From Maribacter sp. (GTDB lineage: Bacteria; Bacteroidota; Bacteroidia; Flavobacteriales; Flavobacteriaceae): a stretch of DNA of 46,742 nucleotides. The stretch's first letter is position 1. Each line of letters opens with the position of its first letter. Under the pieces are notes generated by a model. The model was not told the origin of the DNA, made no database searches, and saw only the letters and a program-made list of their open reading frames with translations. Of the stretch, positions 8,507 to 17,118 are shown piece after piece. The position numbers and the translations under genes were made by a program. The stretch covers positions 1 to 46,742 of the forward strand of contig DRFI01000008.1 of the NCBI GenBank assembly GCA_011050675.1, written 5' to 3'.

Positions 8507-9481
8507 TTAATCTTCGATATCCAAAATGGATTGTCTTTCTCTATTAACCGTAAGTTTTGTGACGTCTGGTCTAGAGTAATGACCAACGGAATCAAAATTT
8601 TGTCGTTCTTCAAGCACTCGGTTAAAATCAATTGTTGCCGTAATAAGACCTTCTTTTTCAATAACGGGGGCAACTATCCATTCTCCATCGGGTCCGGCAA
8701 TACAGGAACCTCCATTCGCTAATGTTTCAGGAGCATTTTTTAAAATTTCATTTACGTGCGGAGTATCTTTTGGGAAATCTGCCTTATTCATTAAACTACA
8801 AACAGAAACCACGAATGAGCGAGATTCTTTCGCAATGAATTTTGTAATATCTATGGTATTGTGCTCAGAACCAGGCCAAACGGCAATATGCAAATCTTCT
8901 CCCAAACCATATAAAGCGGTACGTGGAAGAGGCATCCAATTTTCCCAACAATTTAATCCACCAACGGTGAAGTTTTTTAAGTCGTGTACTCGTAAACCGT
9001 TACCATCACCAGGAGCCCAGGTTAGACGCTCTTCATAGGTTGGTTGCAACTTTCTGTGTACAGATTTAATTTCACCTACATTATTTATATATACCAAAGA
9101 GCAGTAAAGGCTGTGACCACCTCTATTCTTCGCACGTTCCATTACCCCTAAATAGATAGCTATGTTATATTCTTTAGCTAAAGCACAAATTTCATCTAAT
9201 TCACCGACTTCTATTTGAATTGAGTTTTTCACGTAATGGGCATGAATTTCTTTCTGTACTTTAGAATTAAATTTAGCACCATCTGTCATAGAAACCCAAA
9301 AAGGATAGCCAGGTAATAGAGCTTCACCAAAAACTACAAGCTCACAATCATCTTCACCGGCTTTAATGATATAATCCTTGATTTTATCAATCGTCTTTTC
9401 TTTATTTAGCCAAACAGGTGAGATTTGAGCCATGCCTATTTTTAGATTGTTTTGAGCTGGTGTATCTATAATTTGAGTCAT
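8507..9481 (-). CDS. Nitrilase (carbon-nitrogen hydrolase)
   Basis: The 324-aa protein has the complete Glu-Lys-Cys catalytic set of the nitrilase superfamily. E53 is in VVFGEALLPGYP, K144 in HRKLQPTYEERLTWAPGDG, and C178 in GGLNCWENWMPLPR. The C-W-E-N context and the overall length point to the true nitrilase branch (EC 3.5.5.x, nitrile to carboxylate and ammonia) rather than amidases or carbamoylases. Whether the substrate is an aliphatic, aromatic or cyano compound cannot be told. It is cytoplasmic and transcribed alone. Immediately upstream lies an exact TTGACA-17 bp-TATAAT promoter, which is unusual for this phylum. It is convergent with the flavin monooxygenase, with only 12 bases between. 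Confidence 0.92.
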   Translation of the reverse strand: MTQIIDTPAQNNLKIGMAQISPVWLNKEKTIDKIKDYIIKAGEDDCELVVFGEALLPGYPFWVSMTDGAKFNSKVQKEIHAHYVKNSIQIEVGELDEICALAKEYNIAIYLGVMERAKNRGGHSLYCSLVYINNVGEIKSVHRKLQPTYEERLTWAPGDGNGLRVHDLKNFTVGGLNCWENWMPLPRTALYGLGEDLHIAVWPGSEHNTIDITKFIAKESRSFVVSVCSLMNKADFPKDTPHVNEILKNAPETLANGGSCIAGPDGEWIVAPVIEKEGLITATIDFNRVLEERQNFDSVGHYSRPDVTKLTVNRERQSILDIED

Positions 9482-9500
9482 TGCTGAATAATTTTTTTAT

Positions 9501-9529
9501 ATTATAATTTTGAAATTATTTTTTGTCAA
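9501..9529 (-). promoter_or_regulatory. Perfect sigma70-type promoter of the nitrilase gene
   Basis: Read on the minus strand, TTGACA (9529-9524) and TATAAT (9506-9501) are exact matches to the E. coli sigma70 hexamers with an exactly 17-bp spacer. The start codon lies about 20 bases downstream of the -10 box, which implies a leader of roughly a dozen bases. Bacteroidota vegetative promoters normally use TTTG and TAnnTTTG instead. Confidence 0.55.
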
Positions 9530-9618
9530 GAGAATGCTGTTTATTAAATGTATGATAAAGATCAACTTTAATATAAAATATGTATATGTCTAGTTTGTAT
9601 GCTATTGTGGTTAATGTT

Positions 9619-10749
9619 CTATTCTTTTAAAATGCCATTTTGGCTAACGCTATAAAAAGAAGTTCCGTCAAAACGGAACAGACCCATGTATCCACCCAGC
9701 CATATTTTACCTTCCTTATCTTCAAATATACTTTGTATGGCACCACTTTTAAGTCCGTCGTTTTTACTGAAATTTGTGGCAGTTGTACCATTGTATCGGT
9801 AGACGCCAAAACTTTCGATCGGAAACCAAATATGACCAGCCGTATCTTCAAATAAGCTCCATACTTCGGTACTGTTTTCTCTTTCTTTTGTAGCAACTTT
9901 AGTGAAAGATTTTCCGTCCCAAAAACAAACTCCTTCATAGTGAGTAGCAAACCAAATATTGCCATTTTTATCCTCTAAAATATCATTGATGGCGTTATTG
10001 CATAATCCATCTTCTTCTGAGAGGTTAGATAGTGATTTTCCATCATAAAAATAGGCACCTTCATTAGTGCCAAACCACATATTACCTTTGCTGTCTTCCA
10101 TAATACTATGAACGATTTTTTCACTGGTAACACCTCTGTTGTAATCCGGTGTTCCTTCTGGTAATGAAAACGAAGAAAAGTTTTGACCATCAAATAAGTT
10201 GATTCCTTCTAAAGTACCTATCCAAATAATGCCCTTACTATCCATAAAAAGACTCCAGATATTATCATTGTTCAGTCCTTCTTTTTCTGTGAAATTCACA
10301 AAAGAATTCCCATCGTATTTCGTTAATCCGCGTTCGGTACCAAACCAAATATTACCGTCATTATCTTCTATAATACCCCTAACGGCGACGCCACCAAAAC
10401 CCTCATCGATAGAAAAATAGTCAAGAGTAGTACCGTTATACCTTGCTACACCATCTCCGTTGGTACCAAACCATAGATTCCCACTTTTATCTTGAAAAAT
10501 TCTACGAACAAATTCGCTTATCGGTATATCAATTTCGGGTTGTAAAAAAGGACTACTATATTTATTTTTAAGCGGTTGTGTTTTTTGTAATGGAATGTCT
10601 TTTAGAGCGGTTCTTGAGTCAGTTTCTTTGGTTTGCGGTTTATTTTCTGTTTGCTGACCGTTACAAGAAATGATAAAGATTGAAAATATGAGTAGGAGTA
10701 AAAATGATACACGAGCAATGCCTTTATAGATATATGTCGTCTTTTTCAT
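9619..10749 (-). CDS. Lipoprotein with two-component-regulator propeller repeats
   Basis: From ATG 10749 the product is 376 aa. A lipoprotein signal (LLLLIFSIFIISC) leads to an N-terminal linker and then repeated Reg_prop units of the form IxEDxxGNIWFGTxxG(V/L)xxYDG. At least six are visible (for example DKSGNLWFGTNGDG, DNDGNIWFGTERGL, DSKGNMWFGTNEGA and DKEGKIWLGGYMGL), enough for a beta-propeller. Such repeats usually form the sensor of Bacteroidota hybrid two-component systems. Here the propeller is stand-alone and lipid-anchored with no kinase attached. It is the last gene of a lipoprotein set (deacetylase, TPR, propeller). The ATG at 10767 is possible, but 10749 gives the better signal peptide. 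Confidence 0.85.
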   Translation of the reverse strand: MKKTTYIYKGIARVSFLLLLIFSIFIISCNGQQTENKPQTKETDSRTALKDIPLQKTQPLKNKYSSPFLQPEIDIPISEFVRRIFQDKSGNLWFGTNGDGVARYNGTTLDYFSIDEGFGGVAVRGIIEDNDGNIWFGTERGLTKYDGNSFVNFTEKEGLNNDNIWSLFMDSKGIIWIGTLEGINLFDGQNFSSFSLPEGTPDYNRGVTSEKIVHSIMEDSKGNMWFGTNEGAYFYDGKSLSNLSEEDGLCNNAINDILEDKNGNIWFATHYEGVCFWDGKSFTKVATKERENSTEVWSLFEDTAGHIWFPIESFGVYRYNGTTATNFSKNDGLKSGAIQSIFEDKEGKIWLGGYMGLFRFDGTSFYSVSQNGILKE

Positions 10750-10792
10750 TTGTACTGTTTTTAACATAATTTACTTGTTGGTGTCTGTCATT

Positions 10793-11650
10793 TTAGTCAA
10801 TACCGTCAATGATCTTTAGTTTAGTATTAATTTGATTTTTAAATCGCTGTGCGAAAATATGATTAGGGTCTAATTGAAGGGCTTTATCAAGGTTCGAAGT
10901 TGCTAAAGACAAACTATCCATTTTTAAATAAATACTCCCGTATAGCACGTAAGGTTGCGGTATGTTTGGGTTATTAATTTGATCATTAAAATCATCGGCA
11001 ATGGAGAGTGCTTTTTTAAAATTTCCTAAATCAGATTCTAAAGTAGCTACATAGCTAATAAAAAATGGAATTTTTTTCTGTTTAGGAGTGGTAAGTATAT
11101 GTAATGAATCTAAGGCTATTTTTGGGCCGTGTATTGCATTTAATACCTCTATATATTCTGCTTTTATATATGATTCGTTTGGGTGTTTATGAATAAAGGT
11201 TCTATAGTTCTTCTCGGCAGTGGCCAGGAAATTGGATATAAAGTCTTCATCTAATTTCACATTTTGTCCACGGGCATTAAATAATTCTAAAGTAATACGT
11301 GTTACTTCTAAAATTAATTGGTCGTCTTCACTTACCTTAATTTGTGAATTATTTAAGTCATTTAAAATTTGAATTCTTTCATTGAGGTTTGTAGTGTTTT
11401 TTCCAACCAACGCTTTACCTACTATAAAAGTAGAATCGAATTCTACAGCTTTTCTAAATGCTTTTTCAGATAGCGTCCATTGACCATAATCTAGAATATG
11501 CTCCCAACCTTTGTTAAAGTAAAAAATTGTAGAATCATTTTTAGTGCCGTACCTATAAATGTCTTGTTGGGTATGTAGTTTTTCCTGTTTTTGTTGACAC
11601 GAAACTAATATGATAAAAAATAGTAGACAACTTAGGTATTTGATATTCAT
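10793..11650 (-). CDS. TPR-like lipoprotein
   Basis: The 285-aa product begins MNIKYLSCLLFFIILVSC, an SPII lipoprotein signal with Cys18. The mature part is helical, and its C-terminal half holds TPR-like pairs (PYVLYGSIYLKMDSLSLATSNLDKALQLDPNHIFAQ). The N-terminal half has an SEKAFRKAVEFDSTFIVGKAL unit of the same type. It probably serves as a protein-binding scaffold in the cell envelope. It starts 12 bases after the deacetylase stop and is followed 43 bases on by the propeller lipoprotein, so the three are likely one transcript. No enzymatic motif is seen. Confidence 0.8.
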   Translation of the reverse strand: MNIKYLSCLLFFIILVSCQQKQEKLHTQQDIYRYGTKNDSTIFYFNKGWEHILDYGQWTLSEKAFRKAVEFDSTFIVGKALVGKNTTNLNERIQILNDLNNSQIKVSEDDQLILEVTRITLELFNARGQNVKLDEDFISNFLATAEKNYRTFIHKHPNESYIKAEYIEVLNAIHGPKIALDSLHILTTPKQKKIPFFISYVATLESDLGNFKKALSIADDFNDQINNPNIPQPYVLYGSIYLKMDSLSLATSNLDKALQLDPNHIFAQRFKNQINTKLKIIDGID

Positions 11651-11661
11651 TCAATATGCTT

Positions 11662-12492
11662 TTAGTCGAAAATAGTACTTTTAATTTCTTCATTACCCAT
11701 CCAAGGTCTAAAGTATATGAGGGAATCTGTCTGTTCCACAATTTTCATTAAATCATCAATAGCTTCTGCAGTATATTGAGACTCATGACAATTTGATGCT
11801 TTATGTCCTAAATCTAAATCATCCTTATCATAAGGTATTCTGTAAGTAAGAAATCTCTTTTGAGTTCTTTTTAAATTGTCGTTTAACCAGCTAACCAAAT
11901 CGGTATTAAAAGGTACTTCTGCATTGATAGTTTCTTTAGGATAGCCGTAGTAGAGTAAATTCTGGAGCTCATTAGACGTCTCTCTTTGAAAAACTTCTGT
12001 AACCACGTTACTAACGATTCTATGGTCTGGGTGTCCATACTGCCCGCCAGGTCCGAAACTAATCACAGTATTTGGCTTATATTTTATGAATAGACTATCA
12101 ATTTTCTCATCTAAAGAATTGATGTTTTTTTTCATAGCTAAATCCCCATCGATATATTTTAAAAATATAGGAGCATTTATACCTAAGGTTTGTGTAACGC
12201 ATAATGCCTCTTCAGCGCGTGTTTTGGCGAGTATATCTCCAGCTGGGATATTGGCATGAGGTGTAACTCCGTTTCTACCGTCGGTTACAATTACCAAATG
12301 TATATTTACACCTTCTTTTTGATATTTAGATAGAATAGGGGATATTACTATCTCATCATCTGGATGAGCAAATATTGCCATTAAGGTTTTTCCTTTATTG
12401 CTAGTGATTTTATTTTTATTTATTTTCTGTTCTTGTTCAGCACATGAAAATAGCATGATTGCAATAAAAAGTATGGGTAATAGTTTATTCAT
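11662..12492 (-). CDS. PIG-L/LmbE-family deacetylase, lipoprotein
   Basis: The 276-aa product has an SPII signal (MNKLLPILFIAIMLFSC, Cys17), then the zinc-binding AHPDDE motif (H43, D46) and the distal GQYGHPDHRIV motif that supplies the third zinc ligand. TDGRNGVTP is the usual conserved loop between them. This is the N-acetylglucosaminyl-phosphatidylinositol deacetylase-like (LmbE) fold, which removes acetyl or acyl groups from amino sugars or sugar conjugates. The lipid anchor places it in the envelope rather than the cytoplasm, so an exported or imported glycan is the more likely substrate. It heads a three-gene lipoprotein unit with the TPR and propeller proteins. Confidence 0.9.
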   Translation of the reverse strand: MNKLLPILFIAIMLFSCAEQEQKINKNKITSNKGKTLMAIFAHPDDEIVISPILSKYQKEGVNIHLVIVTDGRNGVTPHANIPAGDILAKTRAEEALCVTQTLGINAPIFLKYIDGDLAMKKNINSLDEKIDSLFIKYKPNTVISFGPGGQYGHPDHRIVSNVVTEVFQRETSNELQNLLYYGYPKETINAEVPFNTDLVSWLNDNLKRTQKRFLTYRIPYDKDDLDLGHKASNCHESQYTAEAIDDLMKIVEQTDSLIYFRPWMGNEEIKSTIFD

Positions 12493-12553
12493 TAAATCTA
12501 TTTTAGAAGCAATTTAATGAAATAGAAATCGAATTGTATTCCTTTAAAAAATA

Positions 12554-13423
12554 TTAATACACCTCATATTCCTTCTTGTAAGCTAAAGGTGTACGATTAG
12601 TAATGGTTTTAAATTGTTTATTGAAGTTAGAAAGCGTCTGAAAACCACTCTGGTAGCAAGCTTGTGAAACATTCATTTTTTGTTCAATCAGCAATTTACA
12701 GGCATGGCCTATGCGTATTTCACTCACAAATTCTGAGAACGATTTATTGGCATGTATTTTAAAATACCTACTAAAAGACGTGGGCGTCATATTGGTTAAC
12801 TCTGCCAATTCTGCCAAAGCTATTTTTCGTTTAAAGTTTTTCATTACATAGGCATATACACTGAACATACGTTGCGTATCTGCTTCACGTAAGGTGTTGG
12901 TATACCCAGGACTTGCTAAAATTGCATATTCCTTTGTTTGGCTAATAAAATCTAAAATTTTAAGCAGGTGTAGAATACCTTCAAAACCATTCATTTGAAT
13001 TAATTCTAGCATTAACCGTTGTAAGGTTTCTGCGGTTTTAACAGTAAATTCAATACCTCGCAAACTTTTATGAAACACCTGTCGTAGTCGTATGGCCTCA
13101 TCGGTCTGTAGTAGGTTATCACCTAAAAAATTCTCGTGAAAATAGATAACGACCCCTTCAGACCATGCAATATTCTGTTCTTGTTCATGTGCATGTTCAC
13201 TACGCCACAGGTGGGGTAAATTAGGTCCCGTAAATGTTATATCTCCTGCTTTATAGGGTTTTACGCTATCACCAATAAAGCGAGTACCACTGCCTTTTAA
13301 AACAAGAAACAACTGGTATTCTGAATGGAAATGCCAGTGTGGATCAAAAACTGGTTCGTTTAAAGTTCGTGCCAAATAAGCTTTTGATTCTGGTATTGGC
13401 GATTTTTGAAGAGCTGATTTCAT
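12554..13423 (-). CDS. AraC-family regulator with cupin sensor domain
   Basis: The 289-aa protein has an N-terminal cupin half (HWHFHSEYQLFLVLKGSGTRFIGD, then DITFTGPNLPHLW). Its C-terminal half carries two helix-turn-helix units: LAELAELTNMTPTSFSRYFK, and VSQACYQSGFQTLSNFNKQFKTITNRTPLAYK. This is the standard AraC layout for carbohydrate-responsive activators. It is divergently transcribed from the ThuA/dehydrogenase fusion, with 173 bases between the start codons. That makes it the obvious candidate regulator of the sugar-oxidation cluster at 13597-19120, with ligand sensing through the cupin. No clear inverted-repeat operator was found in the gap. Confidence 0.9.
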   Translation of the reverse strand: MKSALQKSPIPESKAYLARTLNEPVFDPHWHFHSEYQLFLVLKGSGTRFIGDSVKPYKAGDITFTGPNLPHLWRSEHAHEQEQNIAWSEGVVIYFHENFLGDNLLQTDEAIRLRQVFHKSLRGIEFTVKTAETLQRLMLELIQMNGFEGILHLLKILDFISQTKEYAILASPGYTNTLREADTQRMFSVYAYVMKNFKRKIALAELAELTNMTPTSFSRYFKIHANKSFSEFVSEIRIGHACKLLIEQKMNVSQACYQSGFQTLSNFNKQFKTITNRTPLAYKKEYEVY

Positions 13424-13596
13424 GGTGGTCGAATATCATTATAACATGGCTAAAAATCTCAAAATTAAATACTAATTTATCAATAAATTGGAATTATTTG
13501 AAATGGAATGATAAAATACAGTCAGTATGTGATAAATAAGAGTGATTTATACCGTGCTATTTCATGTAATATTGAGAGAACAAAACAACGCTCTTT

Positions 13597-16500
13597 ATGA
13601 AAACCAACTTCACATCATTTAAAATAGTTTTTTTACTCTTTCTTATTATGGCGTGTTCGCCAGCTAAAAAAGAACGTGTAGATGATGCTCCTCGCAGAAT
13701 AGAGCTATTGTTTTTGGGACACGAAATAGAGCATCATAATTCACGAGTATATTTTCCTATTTTGGCATCTGCGCTAACAAAAGATGGCATCAATATTACA
13801 TATACCGAAAAACCATCCGATTTAAATTCCGAAAATTTAAGTAAGTACGATGGACTCATCATTTATGCTAATCACGAAGAAATAAGTAAATCTGAAGAAA
13901 AGGCGTTACTGAATTTTGTGGAATCCGGTAAAGCGTTTATCCCCATTCATTCCGCAAGTTTTTGTTTTAAGAATTCCCCAGCATATATTGATTTGGTAGG
14001 GGCACAGTTCATGAGTCACGAAACGGGTACGTTCACGGCAGAAATAACGAATAAAGAACATCCAATAACTAAAAATTTAAAGCCTTTTGAAACTTGGGAT
14101 GAAACCTATGTGCATGATCAAATAGCTGATGGCATTACTGTTTTAATGGAACGTGATGAGGGTGACCGCCGTGAACCTTGGACTTGGGTGAAGCAACTTG
14201 GCAAAGGAAAAGTATTCTATACTGCATACGGACATGATGAGCGTACATGGGAGAACAAAGGATTTCAAGATTTGGTGAAAGCAGGAATTCTTTGGGCAGT
14301 GGATGACAACGCAAAAAAGAATTGGAAAACATTTATGGCAGATATGCCAACCCTTGAATATGAGGAGCGCGCGAATATACCTAATTACGAGCAGCGTGAT
14401 CCGGCACCAAAATACCAATTGTCATTAAGCCCAGAAGCATCGAAAAAATTGATACAAGTACCTGCTGGTTTTGATGTAGAATTATTTGCATCTGAGCCCG
14501 ATATTATAAATCCTATTGCTATGAACTGGGATGAAAAAGGCAGGCTTTGGGTTATTGAAACGGTGGATTATCCTAATACGGTACGTAACGATAATAGTAT
14601 TGGTGATGATAAAGTAAAAATTTTAGAAGATACCGATGGTGATGGCAAGGCTGATAAAGTAATTGTCTTTGCGGATAAATTGAATATACCTACAAGTTTC
14701 GCTTTTTATGATGGCGGTATTGTAGTTTCTCAAGCACCCCACTTTATTTTTCTGAAAGATACCGATGGTGATGACAGGGCCGATGTAAAAGAGATTCTTA
14801 TTGATGGTTGGGGTACGTTTGATACGCATGCTGGTCCGTCAAACTTACAATATGGTATCGATAATAATTTATATGGAGTCGTTGGCTATTCCGGCTTTGA
14901 AGGAGAAATTTTTGGTCAAGGCTTTAAATTTAATCAAAATGTATATAGATTCAATCCGAAGCGTAAATCATTTGAAGTATTAACAAATACTAGTAACAAT
15001 ACTTGGGGATTAGGATTGACGGAAGACAATTCTATTTTCGCCTCTACGGCCAATAATACGCATAGTGTTTTTGTGGGTATCCCCAATGCAACGTTTAATC
15101 ATGTAGAAGGAATAGGAAAAGACGGTAGTGCCAAAATTGACGGACATTACTACATGCAACCTATTACACCCAATGTTCGCCAGGTAGATGTTTTTGGCGG
15201 ATTCACTGCGGCGGCAGGGCATCATTTTTACACAGCAAGAGCTTACCCGAGCGAGTATTGGAATAGTATTGCCTTTGTATGTGAACCAACAGGTGGCGTA
15301 GTGCATCAGGCAAGAATTATAAAAGATGGCGCCGGATATGTTGAGGAAGATGCAGGTAATCTTTTTGCCTCGTCAGATGAATGGAGCTCACCAGTTGATG
15401 CTAAAACCGGACCAGATGGTGCTGTTTGGGTAGCAGATTGGTACAATTTTATTATTCAACATAACCCAACACCAAATGCAGATAGAGGAGGTTACGATGC
15501 TGAAAACGGAGAAGGTAATGCCTATGTAAATCCGTTACGTGATAAAGGGCATGGTAGAATATGGCGTGTAGTACCAAAGTATGATTATACCTATAAAGAA
15601 CAACAATTATCTAAAGATGACCCAGAAGCATTGATTGAAGCCTTAAGTAGCGATAATCAGTTTTGGAGATTAACAGCACAACGTTTATTGGTTGAACGTG
15701 GTGATACAGATATTCTAAACGATTTATATAAGTTGGTCAATAAAAAACAAGTAGATGATAAAGGTTTGAACAATGCGGCAATGCATGCGCTTTGGACTAT
15801 TGAAGGTTTAGATGCCTTAAAGACGGATAGTAATGCTTTGGGTGTTGTAAAGGGAGCTTTGTTTCATAAAGCCTCGGCTGTTCGTAAAGCAGCAATACAA
15901 ATGCTACCTAAAAATGATGATAGCGATGATGCGCTATTTAAAGCGAAGACCTTAAATGACCGTGATCCAAATGTGCAATTATCGGCATTGATATATTTTG
16001 CTGATAGGCCATCTTCACAAAAAGTAGGCTCTTTACTTTATGACCTTGGTGAGAATGATACGTTTATGAATGATTTGTGGTTGTATAAGGCATTATACGC
16101 TGCATCTGCAAAACATGTAGATGGGTTTTTAAATGCATATACTGCGGCTAATCCCGATTATAAAAAACCATCGAACGAGGTGAGTGATTTTAGTGCTGCA
16201 TCGTATGATGATAGCAATTGGGAAACAATGGAAATACCGCAATATATAGAAGATGCCGGATTAGATATTGATGGTGTTATCTGGTTTAGAAAAGAAGTGA
16301 ACATACCTGCAGCCATGGCGAAAAAGTCTAATATATTATCCTTGGGGCCTATTGATGATTCAGATATCACGTATGTGAATGGAATTGAAGTAGGTGGCAT
16401 GGCATCCAGTTTCAGCTCGAACAGAACTTATGATATTCCTGAAGGAGTTTTAAAGCCCGGTAAAAATACCATTGCTGTTAGAGTAGAAGATAATGGTGGT

Positions 16501-17091
16501 GAAGGTGGAATTTATGGAGATTTTTGGCGATTGTATTTACAATCTGGAGAAGAAATGATTAGAATACATGGACATTGGAAATACAAAGTAGAAAAAAATT
16601 ATACAAATCAAGTTGCCAAAACCTATAGCAACACAGATATAGCTACACTTTTAATGAAATATTATGGTGCAGATGCTAAAGCATTAACAGCAGAAGACTC
16701 AGAAGAAGTTACCAATGTAAAAGTAATTACCATAAAAACCATCACCAATGAAATGAAATTCGATGTCACCAAGTTTGATGTAAAAGCAGGGGAACAAGTA
16801 GCATTGGTTTTAGAAAATCCAGATTTTATGCAGCACAATTTGGTAATCACCAAGCCAGGTAAAAAGGAACTTGTAGGTGCGGCAGCCGATAAAATGGCAG
16901 CAGACCCTAATGCAGCAGAGCGTAATTATGTGCCGCAAATGAGCGATGTACTTTTTGCTACACCAATTTTAAATCCCGATGAAACCTATTCGTTAAAATT
17001 TAAAGCACCAACGACTCCGGGTGAATATCCGTTTATATGTACGTTTCCGGGGCATTGGAGAATTATGCAAGGGGTGATGATTGTAAAATAA
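13597..17091 (+). CDS. Multidomain lipoprotein: ThuA, membrane-bound-type dehydrogenase, HEAT, jelly-roll and cupredoxin
   Basis: The 1164-aa product has an SPII signal (FLLFLIMAC). Domains in order: ThuA-like (about 30-250, LLFLGHEIEHHNSRVYFPIL); the 'putative membrane-bound dehydrogenase' beta-propeller (about 285-660, VPAGFDVELFASEPDIINPIA with Asp-rich DTDGDGKADKV loops); HEAT-like helices (about 670-810); a galactose-binding jelly-roll (about 860-985, GVIWFRKEVNIP); and a C-terminal cupredoxin. The cupredoxin has type-1 copper ligands H1080, C1148, H1153 and M1157 (FICTFPGHWRIMQG). No CxxCH heme site exists, although many relatives carry a cytochrome c domain there. I infer a periplasmic or surface sugar dehydrogenase with a built-in copper electron carrier. 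It is the first gene of a three-gene cluster opposite the AraC gene. Confidence 0.87.
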   Translation: MKTNFTSFKIVFLLFLIMACSPAKKERVDDAPRRIELLFLGHEIEHHNSRVYFPILASALTKDGINITYTEKPSDLNSENLSKYDGLIIYANHEEISKSEEKALLNFVESGKAFIPIHSASFCFKNSPAYIDLVGAQFMSHETGTFTAEITNKEHPITKNLKPFETWDETYVHDQIADGITVLMERDEGDRREPWTWVKQLGKGKVFYTAYGHDERTWENKGFQDLVKAGILWAVDDNAKKNWKTFMADMPTLEYEERANIPNYEQRDPAPKYQLSLSPEASKKLIQVPAGFDVELFASEPDIINPIAMNWDEKGRLWVIETVDYPNTVRNDNSIGDDKVKILEDTDGDGKADKVIVFADKLNIPTSFAFYDGGIVVSQAPHFIFLKDTDGDDRADVKEILIDGWGTFDTHAGPSNLQYGIDNNLYGVVGYSGFEGEIFGQGFKFNQNVYRFNPKRKSFEVLTNTSNNTWGLGLTEDNSIFASTANNTHSVFVGIPNATFNHVEGIGKDGSAKIDGHYYMQPITPNVRQVDVFGGFTAAAGHHFYTARAYPSEYWNSIAFVCEPTGGVVHQARIIKDGAGYVEEDAGNLFASSDEWSSPVDAKTGPDGAVWVADWYNFIIQHNPTPNADRGGYDAENGEGNAYVNPLRDKGHGRIWRVVPKYDYTYKEQQLSKDDPEALIEALSSDNQFWRLTAQRLLVERGDTDILNDLYKLVNKKQVDDKGLNNAAMHALWTIEGLDALKTDSNALGVVKGALFHKASAVRKAAIQMLPKNDDSDDALFKAKTLNDRDPNVQLSALIYFADRPSSQKVGSLLYDLGENDTFMNDLWLYKALYAASAKHVDGFLNAYTAANPDYKKPSNEVSDFSAASYDDSNWETMEIPQYIEDAGLDIDGVIWFRKEVNIPAAMAKKSNILSLGPIDDSDITYVNGIEVGGMASSFSSNRTYDIPEGVLKPGKNTIAVRVEDNGGEGGIYGDFWRLYLQSGEEMIRIHGHWKYKVEKNYTNQVAKTYSNTDIATLLMKYYGADAKALTAEDSEEVTNVKVITIKTITNEMKFDVTKFDVKAGEQVALVLENPDFMQHNLVITKPGKKELVGAAADKMAADPNAAERNYVPQMSDVLFATPILNPDETYSLKFKAPTTPGEYPFICTFPGHWRIMQGVMIVK

Positions 17092-17118
17092 TGTGTCGAT
17101 TAGTTAGCAAAAGAGAAA

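Noticed and set aside
9627..10193. Alternative frames (72 and 112 codons) within the propeller lipoprotein gene
   Set aside because: The periodic coding sequence of the Reg_prop repeats keeps a second frame open. The main frame has the conserved repeats and a signal peptide.
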